Below, piece by piece: positions 1-6,875 of a DNA stretch of 13,132 bases. Numbering within the stretch: the first letter of the stretch is position 1; each line of letters starts with the position of its first letter. Origin of the DNA: GCA-2688775 sp964524225 (GTDB lineage Archaea; Nanobdellota; Nanobdellia; Woesearchaeales; GW2011-AR4); contig CAZGEW010000039.1 in the NCBI GenBank assembly GCA_964524225.1, forward strand, positions 1 to 13,132, in the 5' to 3' direction. The position numbers and the translations under genes were made by a program. The notes under the pieces are model-generated. The model ran no database searches. It worked only from the letters and a program-made list of their open reading frames with translations, and was not told where the DNA came from.

Positions 1-599
1 CTTACATCCATTCCTTTCACAACATATGGCAGTTCAATATAATTTTTACCATTTAAAGCTAATTTCTCAATCTTTGGACCACCAGGAAATCCTAAGCCAA
101 TATACCTAACAAATGAATCAATAAAATTTCCTATACCTTGGTCAAGAGTTTCTCCAAAAACTCTATACTTACCACCTTCATATGCAATAATCTGTGTATT
201 AGCTCCGCTTGCATACAGCAAAACAGGCTCTTTTGCTTTTGTCATTAACTTGCCAATTTCGAGATGTGCAATACAATGATTTACTGGAGTTAAAGGAACA
301 TTGATTTTTTTTGCCAATTCTTTTGCTTTCTTTAACCCAATCAACAAACAAGGTGCTAAACCTGGTCCTTGAGAAAAAGAAATCAAATCTATATTTCCCA
401 ATTTCAAGTTTGCAATATTTAATGCGTCTTCTACAACCTTATCTTTTACATTTTCATGGTGTTGTTTTGCTTCACTTGGATGAATCCCACCTTTTTCTGT
501 CTTATAAGCATCAGTAACATTAGCATAAATTTTTCCTTTGTTGTTAATAATCCCCACCCCAAAAGTGTGTGCTGTTGATTCAATGCCGAGACAGATCAT
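1..599 (-). CDS. kae1: Kae1, tRNA N6-threonylcarbamoyladenosine synthase subunit (3' end outside window)
   Basis: Catalytic subunit of the KEOPS complex, which transfers threonylcarbamoyl to A37 of ANN-decoding tRNAs in the cytoplasm. The reverse strand reads MICLGIESTAHTFGVGI from an ATG at 599 and stays open to base 1, giving about 199 residues. ASKHA-fold landmarks are the N-terminal LGIEST phosphate loop, the metal-binding H108-x3-H112 pair (VNHCIAHLE) at the usual Kae1 positions, SGANTQ near 150 and the GETLDQGIGN...GFPGGPKIE stretch. Full-length Kae1 is about 325 residues, so roughly 125 residues, and any fused Bud32 kinase, lie beyond the edge. It diverges from the radical SAM gene across a 96-base spacer. 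Recognition is firm; whether it is a Kae1-Bud32 fusion cannot be seen. Confidence 0.95.
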   Translation of the reverse strand, partial: MICLGIESTAHTFGVGIINNKGKIYANVTDAYKTEKGGIHPSEAKQHHENVKDKVVEDALNIANLKLGNIDLISFSQGPGLAPCLLIGLKKAKELAKKINVPLTPVNHCIAHLEIGKLMTKAKEPVLLYASGANTQIIAYEGGKYRVFGETLDQGIGNFIDSFVRYIGLGFPGGPKIEKLALNGKNYIELPYVVKGMDV

Positions 600-619
600 A
601 ATGTTAGAATAAAATTAAA

Positions 620-630
620 GTATAAAAAGG
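620..630 (-). promoter_or_regulatory. TATA box of kae1
   Basis: The reverse strand reads CCTTTTTATAC centred about 26 bases before the kae1 ATG at 599. That spacing puts transcription start at or next to the start codon, so the mRNA is probably leaderless. Confidence 0.55.
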
Positions 631-663
631 TATTTAGTAAATTATTATAAAAATATTATAAAA

Positions 664-673
664 ATTTTTAAAC
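664..673 (+). promoter_or_regulatory. TATA box of the radical SAM-MEMO operon
   Basis: ATTTTTAAAC is centred about 27 bases before the ATG at 696, which fits an archaeal promoter with a leaderless transcript. No Shine-Dalgarno-like sequence precedes the ATG. Confidence 0.55.
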
Positions 674-695
674 TTCTGAAATATATCAATATATA

Positions 696-1754
696 ATGCA
701 CGAAGCTATACTTTACCAAAAGCTAGAAAATGAAAGAGTTCTTTGTACTGCCTGCAAGCAAAAATGTACTATAGCGTCTAATTATACAGGGCTATGTGGG
801 GTTAGGCAGAACAAGCAAGGTAAGCTTTATTTACTAGTATACGGCAAACCATCAGCTGTCAATATAGAACCAGTTGAAAAAAAACCATTGTTCCATTTTC
901 TGCCTGGAACTGAAATATTCTCATTGGGAACAGTTGGTTGTAATTTTGGTTGCTCTTTTTGCCAAAACTTTGATATTTCCCAAGTAACAAGAGATTTGCG
1001 TATTAAGCTACTGAAAGAGAAAAAACCAGAACTTGCAGATGTTGAAGTAGGCAAGTTTGGCTATGAGTTGCCACCGGAAAAGATAATTGATATATGTCTA
1101 GAAAATGGCATACCGAGCATTGCTTACACATACAACGAGCCTGTTATATTTTTTGAGTATTTGTATGATACCTCTAAACTTGCATATGAAAATGGAATAA
1201 AAAATGTGTTCGTAAGCAATGGCTATGAGTCAGATGAGGCATTACAATTAATAAGACCTTACCTAAGTGCAATGAACATAGATTTAAAGGCGTTTACAAA
1301 TGAGTTCTACAACAAGATATGCCAAGCCAGATTAGAGCCAGTATTGGAAACTATAAAAAAAGTCCATGAGCTTGAAATTTGGGTGGAACTCACAACTTTA
1401 ATTATCCCAGGCAAGAATGATTCTTATGAGGAATTAAAAAATATAGCCAACTTTATTGTAGGAATTGATAAAAATATCCCATGGCATGTAAGTGCATTCC
1501 ATCCCGACTATAAAATGATGGATGTTCCACCTACAACTCATGCCTCCTTGATTAAGGCTTATAATATAGGTAAGAAAAGCGGATTGAATTATGTGTATAT
1601 TGGCAATATGCTAGACGAGGAACACTCCAGCACTTATTGCCCAGGTTGTAGTGCTTTACTTATTAGAAGGAATGGATATTTTGTAACAATAGAGAATTTT
1701 GATGAAGGAAAATGTGGTGAATGTGGAGAAAAAATACAAGGTGTTTGGACATGA
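696..1754 (+). CDS. amrS: AmmeMemoRadiSam system radical SAM enzyme
   Basis: A 352-residue radical SAM protein of the family that co-occurs with AMMECR1 and MEMO proteins; its substrate is unknown. The cluster motif GCNFGCSFCQN supplies C82, C86 and C89 (CxxxCxxC), with QNFDIS following. The N-terminal region carries four further cysteines (C17, C20, C24, C34) typical of this family. The C-terminus holds a zinc-ribbon-like module (YCPGC near 314, then CGECG near 340). Length is normal for the family. The stop overlaps the ATG of the MEMO-like gene by an ATGA, so the two are translationally coupled. An AMMECR1 (system protein A) gene is not in this window. Family assignment is secure, function is not. 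Confidence 0.93.
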   Translation: MHEAILYQKLENERVLCTACKQKCTIASNYTGLCGVRQNKQGKLYLLVYGKPSAVNIEPVEKKPLFHFLPGTEIFSLGTVGCNFGCSFCQNFDISQVTRDLRIKLLKEKKPELADVEVGKFGYELPPEKIIDICLENGIPSIAYTYNEPVIFFEYLYDTSKLAYENGIKNVFVSNGYESDEALQLIRPYLSAMNIDLKAFTNEFYNKICQARLEPVLETIKKVHELEIWVELTTLIIPGKNDSYEELKNIANFIVGIDKNIPWHVSAFHPDYKMMDVPPTTHASLIKAYNIGKKSGLNYVYIGNMLDEEHSSTYCPGCSALLIRRNGYFVTIENFDEGKCGECGEKIQGVWT

Positions 1755-2512
1755 GAACAAGAAAGCCAGCAGTAGCAGGCACGTTTTATCCAAAGTATAA
1801 AGAGGGATTAGAAAGTATAATTAAAGGTTTTCTAAGAGATGTGCCTCCTATTAAGCTTAGCGGAGATTTAAAATCATTAATTGTGCCGCATGCAGGCTAT
1901 ATCTACTCAGGGAAAATTGCAGCTTATGCTTATTCATTGCTAAGAAGATACAAAAATAAAAAATTAAAAATTATATTATTAGGACCATCCCATTTTGTTT
2001 ATTTTAACAATGTAGCAACCGATGTTAATGACTATTGGGAAACTCCATTGGGTAAAGTTAAGATTGCTAACAATGATTTTTTGAAATTAGAAAATGCACA
2101 CGTTCAAGAGCACTGCTTGGAGGTACAGCTTCCATTCTTACAGGAGACAGTGCAGAATTTTGAGATTTTGCCTTTGGTTACAGGCGACATAAGTCCAAAA
2201 ATTATAAGCAAAAGGATTCAGGCATTATTGGACGAAAACTCCATTCTTGTTATCAGCTCGGATTTAAGTCATTACAACGATTACAAGACAGCAGTCAAAA
2301 TTGACAGAAATTCAATTAGCGCTATCCAAAAATTAAATTATGATAAATTTTTGTTGGAAGGTGATGCATGCGGAAAAATACCTATTTTAAGTGTTGTTGA
2401 TATTGCCAAGAACTTGAATTGGAAATGTAAATTACTAGAATATAAAAATTCAGGCGACACAGCGGGTAATAAAGACAGTGTAGTAGGATACGCAAGTTTT
2501 GTGTATTACTAA
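1751..2512 (+). CDS. amrB: MEMO1-like protein (AmmeMemoRadiSam system protein B)
   Basis: A 253-residue MEMO-family protein, structurally related to class III extradiol dioxygenases. The start at 1751 is chosen because MRTRKPAVAGTFYP matches the conserved N-terminus and because it overlaps the upstream stop as ATGA; a frame beginning at 1721 would add ten residues unlike the family. The three metal-site residues known from human MEMO1 have counterparts: H47 (VPHAGYIYSG), H81 (LGPSHF) and C207 (GDACGK). EHCLEVQLPFL and SSDLSHY are further family signatures. It ends 22 bases from the convergent NFACT-R gene. MEMO1 has been linked to copper/iron redox chemistry; the archaeal role with the radical SAM partner is unknown. 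Confidence 0.92.
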   Translation: MRTRKPAVAGTFYPKYKEGLESIIKGFLRDVPPIKLSGDLKSLIVPHAGYIYSGKIAAYAYSLLRRYKNKKLKIILLGPSHFVYFNNVATDVNDYWETPLGKVKIANNDFLKLENAHVQEHCLEVQLPFLQETVQNFEILPLVTGDISPKIISKRIQALLDENSILVISSDLSHYNDYKTAVKIDRNSISAIQKLNYDKFLLEGDACGKIPILSVVDIAKNLNWKCKLLEYKNSGDTAGNKDSVVGYASFVYY

Positions 2513-2534
2513 TAAACAAAATTATATTCTCTAA

Positions 2535-3320
2535 TTACTTCTTAAACCTAAACCCACCACTAGGTAAAGCCCTTATTATCTCGTCAATCGTTCCACCAAC
2601 TTTATATTGTATGATTTTTGCAATCTTACTTGCTTTCTCGTTGCCTTGTATCAATTCAATATATTTTTCGCAATTGGACTTAATAGCACCTAAAGGACCT
2701 GCCATAATTTGGTGATTTTCAGTTATGCCAACAGCTAAATTTACTTTATTGTCGATATAGTTAGTTTTGCCATAAATCATAAATGCACCTTTGCCCATAT
2801 ATTCGCCAGCTTTAGTTTTCTTGCTAACCTGCACTGGATTAACATAAAATACAGAACTTGTTTGCAAGCCGAGCTTCCAAGCTTTGCTGAATGTGCATAC
2901 TGCATCAGCAGTTTCTTCTTTTGTTTTTTGTCCTATTATCTTTCCTTCTGATTTTACAACAAAAAATGGTGAACCTGCCATATCAGTATGAAACACCAAA
3001 TCGTCTTGTTCGGTATGTTTTTTTATGATAATCTCATTAGAAGTTGCATCTCTTCCCCCTATAACCAAAAATTTTTCAGAGCTTACAAACCACCTAAACT
3101 TTTCATACCATTCCCCCTTTCTTTCCTTCAGCTCATTAATCTTTGGTTTTTTAAGTATTTCCTTTTCTCTTCTAAGATTAAATTCGTCAAGTTTTTTTAA
3201 ATTTTCCAATAACGATTTCTCTGCACCTTCAATTTTTTTCTTTATTTTTTTGGCCTTTTCAAAATAAACTGCTGCATTCTCATCAATACTTTTAGTCAAA
3301 TCTAGCACTAATCTTATCAT
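2535..3320 (-). CDS. stand-alone NFACT-R domain protein (C-terminal half of RqcH/NEMF)
   Basis: A 261-residue protein that matches only the C-terminal half of archaeal RqcH/NEMF, which binds large ribosomal subunits carrying stalled nascent chains. Residues 1-75 are a charged helical region beginning with the family phrase LDLTKSIDENAAVYFEKAKK, corresponding to the coiled-coil arms. Residues 75-190 are the NFACT-R fold (KFRWFVSSEKFLVIGGRDATSNE, then DDLVFHTDMAGSPFFVV). The C-terminus is RALPSGGFRFKK. Full-length archaeal members are about 600-700 residues with NFACT-N and HhH first; these are absent. There is no fossil upstream: the ATG is preceded by its own TATA box and a different gene. 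NFACT-N carries the DR residues that bind tRNA for C-terminal tailing, so this protein alone should not tail. The missing half may be encoded elsewhere. Confidence 0.9.
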   Translation of the reverse strand: MIRLVLDLTKSIDENAAVYFEKAKKIKKKIEGAEKSLLENLKKLDEFNLRREKEILKKPKINELKERKGEWYEKFRWFVSSEKFLVIGGRDATSNEIIIKKHTEQDDLVFHTDMAGSPFFVVKSEGKIIGQKTKEETADAVCTFSKAWKLGLQTSSVFYVNPVQVSKKTKAGEYMGKGAFMIYGKTNYIDNKVNLAVGITENHQIMAGPLGAIKSNCEKYIELIQGNEKASKIAKIIQYKVGGTIDEIIRALPSGGFRFKK

Positions 3321-3342
3321 TTTAATAATAGTTGAGATTTTT

Positions 3343-3354
3343 ATTTATATATTT
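3343..3354 (-). promoter_or_regulatory. TATA box of the NFACT-R gene
   Basis: An AT-only box (TAAATATATAAA on the reverse strand) lies about 28 bases before the ATG at 3320. This independent promoter supports the short protein as a real gene, not the end of a broken long one. Confidence 0.5.
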
Positions 3355-3375
3355 AATGTATGTAAATATAGAAAG

Positions 3376-3387
3376 TAATTTAAATTT
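3376..3387 (+). promoter_or_regulatory. TATA box of the pilin-like gene
   Basis: TAATTTAAATTT is centred about 27 bases before the ATG at 3408, consistent with leaderless transcription. Confidence 0.4.
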
Positions 3388-3407
3388 CTTTTTTAATTCA
3401 TTATAAG

Positions 3408-3914
3408 ATGATAAATTCAAGCAAAGGTCTTATCTCAAGTCAGGTAATAAATTATATGTTGATAGTATTTATGAGCATTTCTATATTGATTTCTGGATAT
3501 GCGCTTGTAAATATAATTAAAGATAAATTATGCGATACAGAACTTAAAAGATTTGAGATTGAATTAAGCAATATTGACAAAGGTATAAGATATGCACATA
3601 GAGAGCTTAAAAGCTATAAAGTACCTTGTAGAGCAGACCAAGTTTACTTCTTTGATATAAGCGAGAATATAGAATATGATAGCTTTAGAGATATCCCAAT
3701 AATGATGGACTCTCTTAAGTCTAAGGCAAATGACAATATATTTTTGGTAAAAGGCAATGAAGTGATTACCTCTTTTAATGTTGGTAATATTAAGCTTTCT
3801 TATCCTCACTACATCTGCTTTGTGCCTTTATCTGAGAAGATTTCATTTTTTGTTGAAGGTGCTGGAAGGTATGTTAAGTTGACAGAAGGTATTGGTTTTA
3901 AGAACTGTGGTTAA
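3408..3914 (+). CDS. pilin-like protein with class III-type N-terminus
   Basis: A 168-residue protein of unrecognised family. Residues 1-7 (MINSSKG) form a short polar leader ending in Lys-Gly, followed by a single hydrophobic stretch (LISSQVINYMLIVFMSISIL) to about residue 35. That arrangement is what archaeal type IV prepilin peptidases cut, with a Gln at +5 where Glu or Gln is usual. The remainder is soluble-looking, mixed alpha/beta and should face outside; it has four cysteines (C42, C74, C136, C167) that could form disulfides. No other transmembrane segment is evident. It has its own promoter and no pilus-assembly genes nearby, so it could equally be a simple anchored protein. The pilin reading is inference from the N-terminus alone. 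Confidence 0.75.
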   Translation: MINSSKGLISSQVINYMLIVFMSISILISGYALVNIIKDKLCDTELKRFEIELSNIDKGIRYAHRELKSYKVPCRADQVYFFDISENIEYDSFRDIPIMMDSLKSKANDNIFLVKGNEVITSFNVGNIKLSYPHYICFVPLSEKISFFVEGAGRYVKLTEGIGFKNCG

Positions 3915-3926
3915 TCATTAGTAAGG

Positions 3927-3937
3927 TTTATAAAAAA
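3927..3937 (+). promoter_or_regulatory. TATA box of the HIT gene pair
   Basis: TTTATAAAAAA is centred about 26 bases before the ATG at 3957. The second HIT gene overlaps the first, so this promoter probably serves both. Confidence 0.55.
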
Positions 3938-3956
3938 ATCATCCTAGTAACCAATT

Positions 3957-4496
3957 ATGGCAGAGCAAAAAATAAGCCCAGAGCAGCTAAACGCATTAGA
4001 AAAAAGACTAAGTGAGATGTCTCCGGAGGAACTGAAAGAGTTCCAAAAAAAGCAGTGTATATTCTGCCAAATAATCTCAGGCAAAGTTCAATCAAAAAAA
4101 ATTTATGAGGACTCACAAGTCGTTGCTATTCTAGATATTAATCCAGCTAACCCTGGCCATGTATTACTTTTGACTAAGGAGCATTACTCGATAATGCCGC
4201 AGCTGCCTGATGATGAAGTTGCATATATATTTATGGTTGCTAAGCATTTATCCAATTTGATGCTGAGAGCAATTGATGCACAAGGCACTAATATAATAGT
4301 TGCAAATGGAATTGCTGCTGGTCAAAGAGCTCAACATTTTATGGTACACATTATACCGAGAAAAGTTAATGACAACATTAACTTTGTGCTACCACAAAAT
4401 GCAATAGAGCAAAATGAAATTGAATCAATTGGTAATAAGTTGATTGCTGCATTAAGTGGCATTGCTCAAACTAAAGAATTTAGGGGTAAAAAATGA
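3957..4496 (+). CDS. HIT-family protein 1, catalytic histidine replaced by Met
   Basis: A 179-residue histidine-triad fold protein. Residues 1-33 are a charged helical extension (MSPEELKEFQKKQ); the HIT domain follows with CIFCQIISGK (zinc-type CxxC), IYED, LDINPANPGHVLLLTKEHY and the terminal IIPRK strand. In active HINT/FHIT enzymes the triad is HxHxHxx and the middle His is the nucleophile that is transiently nucleotidylated. Here it reads QHFMVHIIPR: first and third His are kept, the middle one is Met. Nucleotide binding may survive but nucleotidyl transfer by the known mechanism should not. It overlaps HIT 2 by four bases and is clearly its paralogue. The fold call is secure; the function is open. 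Confidence 0.93.
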   Translation: MAEQKISPEQLNALEKRLSEMSPEELKEFQKKQCIFCQIISGKVQSKKIYEDSQVVAILDINPANPGHVLLLTKEHYSIMPQLPDDEVAYIFMVAKHLSNLMLRAIDAQGTNIIVANGIAAGQRAQHFMVHIIPRKVNDNINFVLPQNAIEQNEIESIGNKLIAALSGIAQTKEFRGKK

Positions 4497-5038
4497 TAAA
4501 AACTAGAGAAGGATGTTTAATATGCCAAATAATTGAGAATAAGGTTCCTTCTAAGAAAATTTATGAAGACGATACAGCTATTGTAGTTCTAGATTTTAAT
4601 GGTGCTAACCCAGGGCATTGCTTTGTCATGCCAAAGAACCATTACCCTATACTTGAGCAAGTTCCTGATTTTGAAATAGGCAGATTATTTCAATTATCAA
4701 ACAAAATATCTATGGCTATATTTGAGTCATTAGGGATACATGGCACTAACATATTTGTTGCAAATGGTATTCCAGCGGGTCAAACAGTTGCACATTTCGC
4801 TATAAATGTAATTCCAAGAAAGGAGAATGATGGCATAAATCTGCAATGGCAGACAAAACAATTAAGTGAAGAAGAGATGTCTACAATAGAGCTAAAGCTA
4901 AAGGAGCAAACAAAGAACATAAGCTTTGAGAAAGAAGATAAAAAAACAAAAAAGACAAAAATTGAGCCTCCGAAGGCTCAATTTTTGTCAAATGAAGAAG
5001 AGGAATATTTTGCAAAACAGATGAGAAGGGTGCCTTAA
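4493..5038 (+). CDS. HIT-family protein 2, triad reduced to one histidine
   Basis: A 181-residue paralogue of the preceding HIT protein, translationally coupled through an ATGA overlap. The HIT domain spans about residues 7-125: CLICQIIENKVPSKKIYED, LDFNGANPGHCFVMPKNHY, then GTNIFVANGIPAGQTVAHF. The triad is AHFAINVIPR, so both the nucleophile (Ala) and the third His (Asn) are gone; only the first His remains. Residues 126-181 form a highly charged, Lys/Glu-rich tail without recognisable fold, and the codons around residues 155-165 contain a perfect 16-bp inverted repeat. The stop overlaps the convergent PRPP synthase stop by four bases. Probably a non-enzymatic, nucleotide-binding or partner-binding member of a heteromer with HIT 1; this last point is inference. 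Confidence 0.92.
   Translation: MIKTREGCLICQIIENKVPSKKIYEDDTAIVVLDFNGANPGHCFVMPKNHYPILEQVPDFEIGRLFQLSNKISMAIFESLGIHGTNIFVANGIPAGQTVAHFAINVIPRKENDGINLQWQTKQLSEEEMSTIELKLKEQTKNISFEKEDKKTKKTKIEPPKAQFLSNEEEEYFAKQMRRVP
4954..4989 (+). repeat. perfect 16-bp inverted repeat with 4-nt loop inside the HIT 2 gene
   Basis: The left arm 4954-4969 (GACAAAAATTGAGCCT) is the exact reverse complement of the right arm 4974-4989, around the loop CCGA. It lies in the low-complexity tail of HIT 2, about 50 bases before its stop and before the convergent prs stop. It could fold in the mRNA from either strand, since an inverted repeat is the same on both. There is no long T-run after it, so it is not a classic terminator, though it sits where two converging transcripts meet. 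Confidence 0.9.
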
Positions 5039-5922
5039 AATTTATATATTTTTATAAAATACTCTAAAAACTTTCTTGTCAATATATCAATCTTAGCCAC
5101 TTTGCTTGGTATAGTATTAGTAGAAATAACTGTTATCTTTGCTTTTTTCAATTTATTTAATGCATTATTCGCAAAAATTCCATGCACACAAATGCAATAT
5201 ATTTTACTTGCACCAAATCTTCTCAGAATTTTTGCGGTTTCCAAAATAGTGTGGCCTGTACTTACAATATCATCAACAATAACAACATTTTTATTTTTTA
5301 GGTTAATTTTTTTATTTAGGTTCACTTTAACGCGATAAGACGAGTATCTTTTCTTTTTTAAAATTCTTGATTCAACATGGAGAATATCAGCAACCTGCTT
5401 AGCCCATTTATAGCTTTCTTCGTCAGGGCCTATTATCACTGGATTACTTATATGCCTTTTTATGTAATCCACAATTAAAGGGTTTGCTGTAAGTTTATAC
5501 GTATTTATTTTGAATATATTATCAAGTCTGCTTTGCCTGTGCAGATGCGGGTCAAATATATAAACAGCATCGAAGTATTTATCTACAAGCTCTGCTATTA
5601 TTCTCTGGCTTACTGCTTCACCGCTCCTAAATCTTTTGTCCTGTCTCAAATAGGGAAAATAAGGAGCAATTAAACTTACTTTAGTAGCTCCTAATTCTCT
5701 AGCAGTCTTTGCTGCCAATATAACCTCTATTATACAATCGCTTATGCTACCATAAAAAGATTGCACTAAAAAAACTTCTTCGTTCTTCAATTTGCAATCA
5801 AATCTTATATGAAGCTCGTCATCAGGAAATTTGTCAACAATAAGTTCAGAATACTTAACCTTAAGTTTTTCTGATATTGTTTTACAAAGATGTTTTCCAT
5901 GGGAGCAGATTACCAATAGCAT
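5035..5922 (-). CDS. prs: ribose-phosphate pyrophosphokinase (PRPP synthase)
   Basis: Makes 5-phosphoribosyl-1-pyrophosphate from ribose 5-phosphate and ATP for nucleotide, His and Trp synthesis. The 295-residue length suits the archaeal enzyme. Motifs in order: FPDDELHIRF near 32-41, the ATP-binding PYFPYLRQDKRFRSGE near 87-102, the metal-binding DPHLHRQ near 124, GPDEES near 165 and the PRPP loop VVIVDDIVSTGHT near 215. The family start is short (MLLVICSHGK), fitting the ATG at 5922. The gene is monocistronic, with a palindromic TATA box upstream, and it ends four bases inside the convergent HIT 2 gene. Confidence is high. Confidence 0.96.
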   Translation of the reverse strand: MLLVICSHGKHLCKTISEKLKVKYSELIVDKFPDDELHIRFDCKLKNEEVFLVQSFYGSISDCIIEVILAAKTARELGATKVSLIAPYFPYLRQDKRFRSGEAVSQRIIAELVDKYFDAVYIFDPHLHRQSRLDNIFKINTYKLTANPLIVDYIKRHISNPVIIGPDEESYKWAKQVADILHVESRILKKKRYSSYRVKVNLNKKINLKNKNVVIVDDIVSTGHTILETAKILRRFGASKIYCICVHGIFANNALNKLKKAKITVISTNTIPSKVAKIDILTRKFLEYFIKIYKF

Positions 5923-5943
5923 AAATTATTAACTTTAAGGTTT

Positions 5944-5953
5944 GTTTATAAAC
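5944..5953 (-). promoter_or_regulatory. palindromic TATA box of prs
   Basis: GTTTATAAAC is a perfect 10-bp palindrome centred 26-27 bases from the prs ATG at 5922, fitting a leaderless prs transcript. Being symmetric it could also drive transcription to the right, with a start near 5974. Confidence 0.55.
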
Positions 5954-5973
5954 TTTTTCACGACTCCTATGAG

Positions 5974-6076
5974 TATGATCGAAAGAAAAATGAGATAATT
6001 GCAGACGGGACAAGATGTATGTTAAGAGGGATTTACACAAGGAATTTTCAAGTTAATTTTTTGTTTCGTTTTTTTA
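5974..6076 (+). ncRNA. possible small RNA or nothing: gene-free stretch between prs and the orphan gene
   Basis: The spacer 5923-6100 has no convincing ORF (the only ATG near the expected start runs nine codons). A rightward transcript from the palindromic TATA box would begin near 5974 and meet T-rich runs at 6055-6076, which read as a terminator only on this strand. I found no C/D or H/ACA boxes that satisfy me. This is a weak candidate. Confidence 0.2.
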
Positions 6077-6100
6077 CGCTAATTTTTTCCACTTCAATTT

Positions 6101-6766
6101 TCACTCCAAAAATCTGGGGTTAAATCTGTCATACCATTCTCTTTTTTCTATTTCGTTTAGTAGATTTAAGAAGCCAAATGTGGCCATCTCACCAAAAATA
6201 TTAATTCTCTTATCGTAGCCTTTTCTTAAGGCATAGAATGCACAGGCTTTAAATCCAGCGGAATTATCATTTAGAATTCCTTGTGTATTATAGGTTAATT
6301 CTACTTTATTATAATTTTTATTATATGATGCTATAATGGTACCCATACCACTCTCTGGCTCTAAATATGAAATATAAATTTTATTAAGGTTTAAGTCGAG
6401 AAATTTGGCAAATTTTTCGCCGTCATTTACATCAATTTCATTGAAATTAAACTTACCAACTGATTTGATTCCTGAGATTTTAGAAGCGCTATTGGAAAAA
6501 AAATCTTTAATATTTTTTTCGTTAACGAGTAATCTTAATTTAAAATGTTCTACAGACTTTTCTATCATTATTTTTATGTCTTTGTACTTTTTATTGAACT
6601 GGCTTACACATCTCTCAAACTTTGGTAATAAAATATCTAAATCATGTTGTGCCCTGCCATACTCTCTATCAATTTCAACTCCTACTTTTATCATCTTAAA
6701 AAAATCCTTTTTAAATCCGTTAATATCAACAGAATTAAAATCTGAAAGAATATCATTGTTTGGCAT
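6101..6766 (-). CDS. hypothetical protein, unrecognised family
   Basis: A 221-residue soluble protein without signal peptide or membrane segment. I do not recognise it. Residues 1-90 look mostly helical and charged (DREYGRAQHDLDILLPKFERC); residues 90-170 look like alternating beta strands (KIYISYLEPESGMGTIIASY, KVELTYNTQG); the C-terminus is helical and aromatic, ending WYDRFNPRFLE. The frame is open for its whole length, has the codon style of its neighbours and its own TATA box, so it is probably a real lineage-specific gene. It diverges from the EndoQ gene. No catalytic motif stands out and no function is proposed. Confidence 0.75.
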   Translation of the reverse strand: MPNNDILSDFNSVDINGFKKDFFKMIKVGVEIDREYGRAQHDLDILLPKFERCVSQFNKKYKDIKIMIEKSVEHFKLRLLVNEKNIKDFFSNSASKISGIKSVGKFNFNEIDVNDGEKFAKFLDLNLNKIYISYLEPESGMGTIIASYNKNYNKVELTYNTQGILNDNSAGFKACAFYALRKGYDKRINIFGEMATFGFLNLLNEIEKREWYDRFNPRFLE

Positions 6767-6789
6767 TTTAATATGAAAAAATCATCGCT

Positions 6790-6800
6790 TTATAATAATT
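6790..6800 (-). promoter_or_regulatory. TATA box of the orphan gene
   Basis: The reverse strand reads AATTATTATAA about 29 bases before the ATG at 6766, consistent with leaderless transcription. Confidence 0.4.
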
Positions 6801-6843
6801 TTTTCCAGATTATATTTAAATGTTTTTGAAAATAAACATTAAA

Positions 6844-6855
6844 CTTTATATAAAA
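6844..6855 (+). promoter_or_regulatory. TATA box of the EndoQ-like gene
   Basis: CTTTATATAAAA is centred about 26 bases before the ATG at 6876. It is the strongest TATA match in the window and implies a leaderless mRNA. Confidence 0.6.
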
Positions 6856-6875
6856 CGTCTAATCTCTTTTATTTT

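Noticed and set aside
1721..1750. Upstream ATG for the MEMO-like gene
   Set aside because: It would add ten residues unlike the family and overlap the radical SAM gene by 34 bases; the ATG at 1751 gives the conserved N-terminus and an ATGA overlap.
3321..3407. Remnant of the N-terminal half of RqcH before the NFACT-R gene
   Set aside because: Only 87 bases separate it from a divergent gene, and they are filled by two AT-rich promoters; no NFACT-N-like coding is seen in any frame.
4954..4989. Classic intrinsic terminator
   Set aside because: The T-run is part of the stem and not a tail after it, and the hairpin lies within an open reading frame whose codons continue through it.
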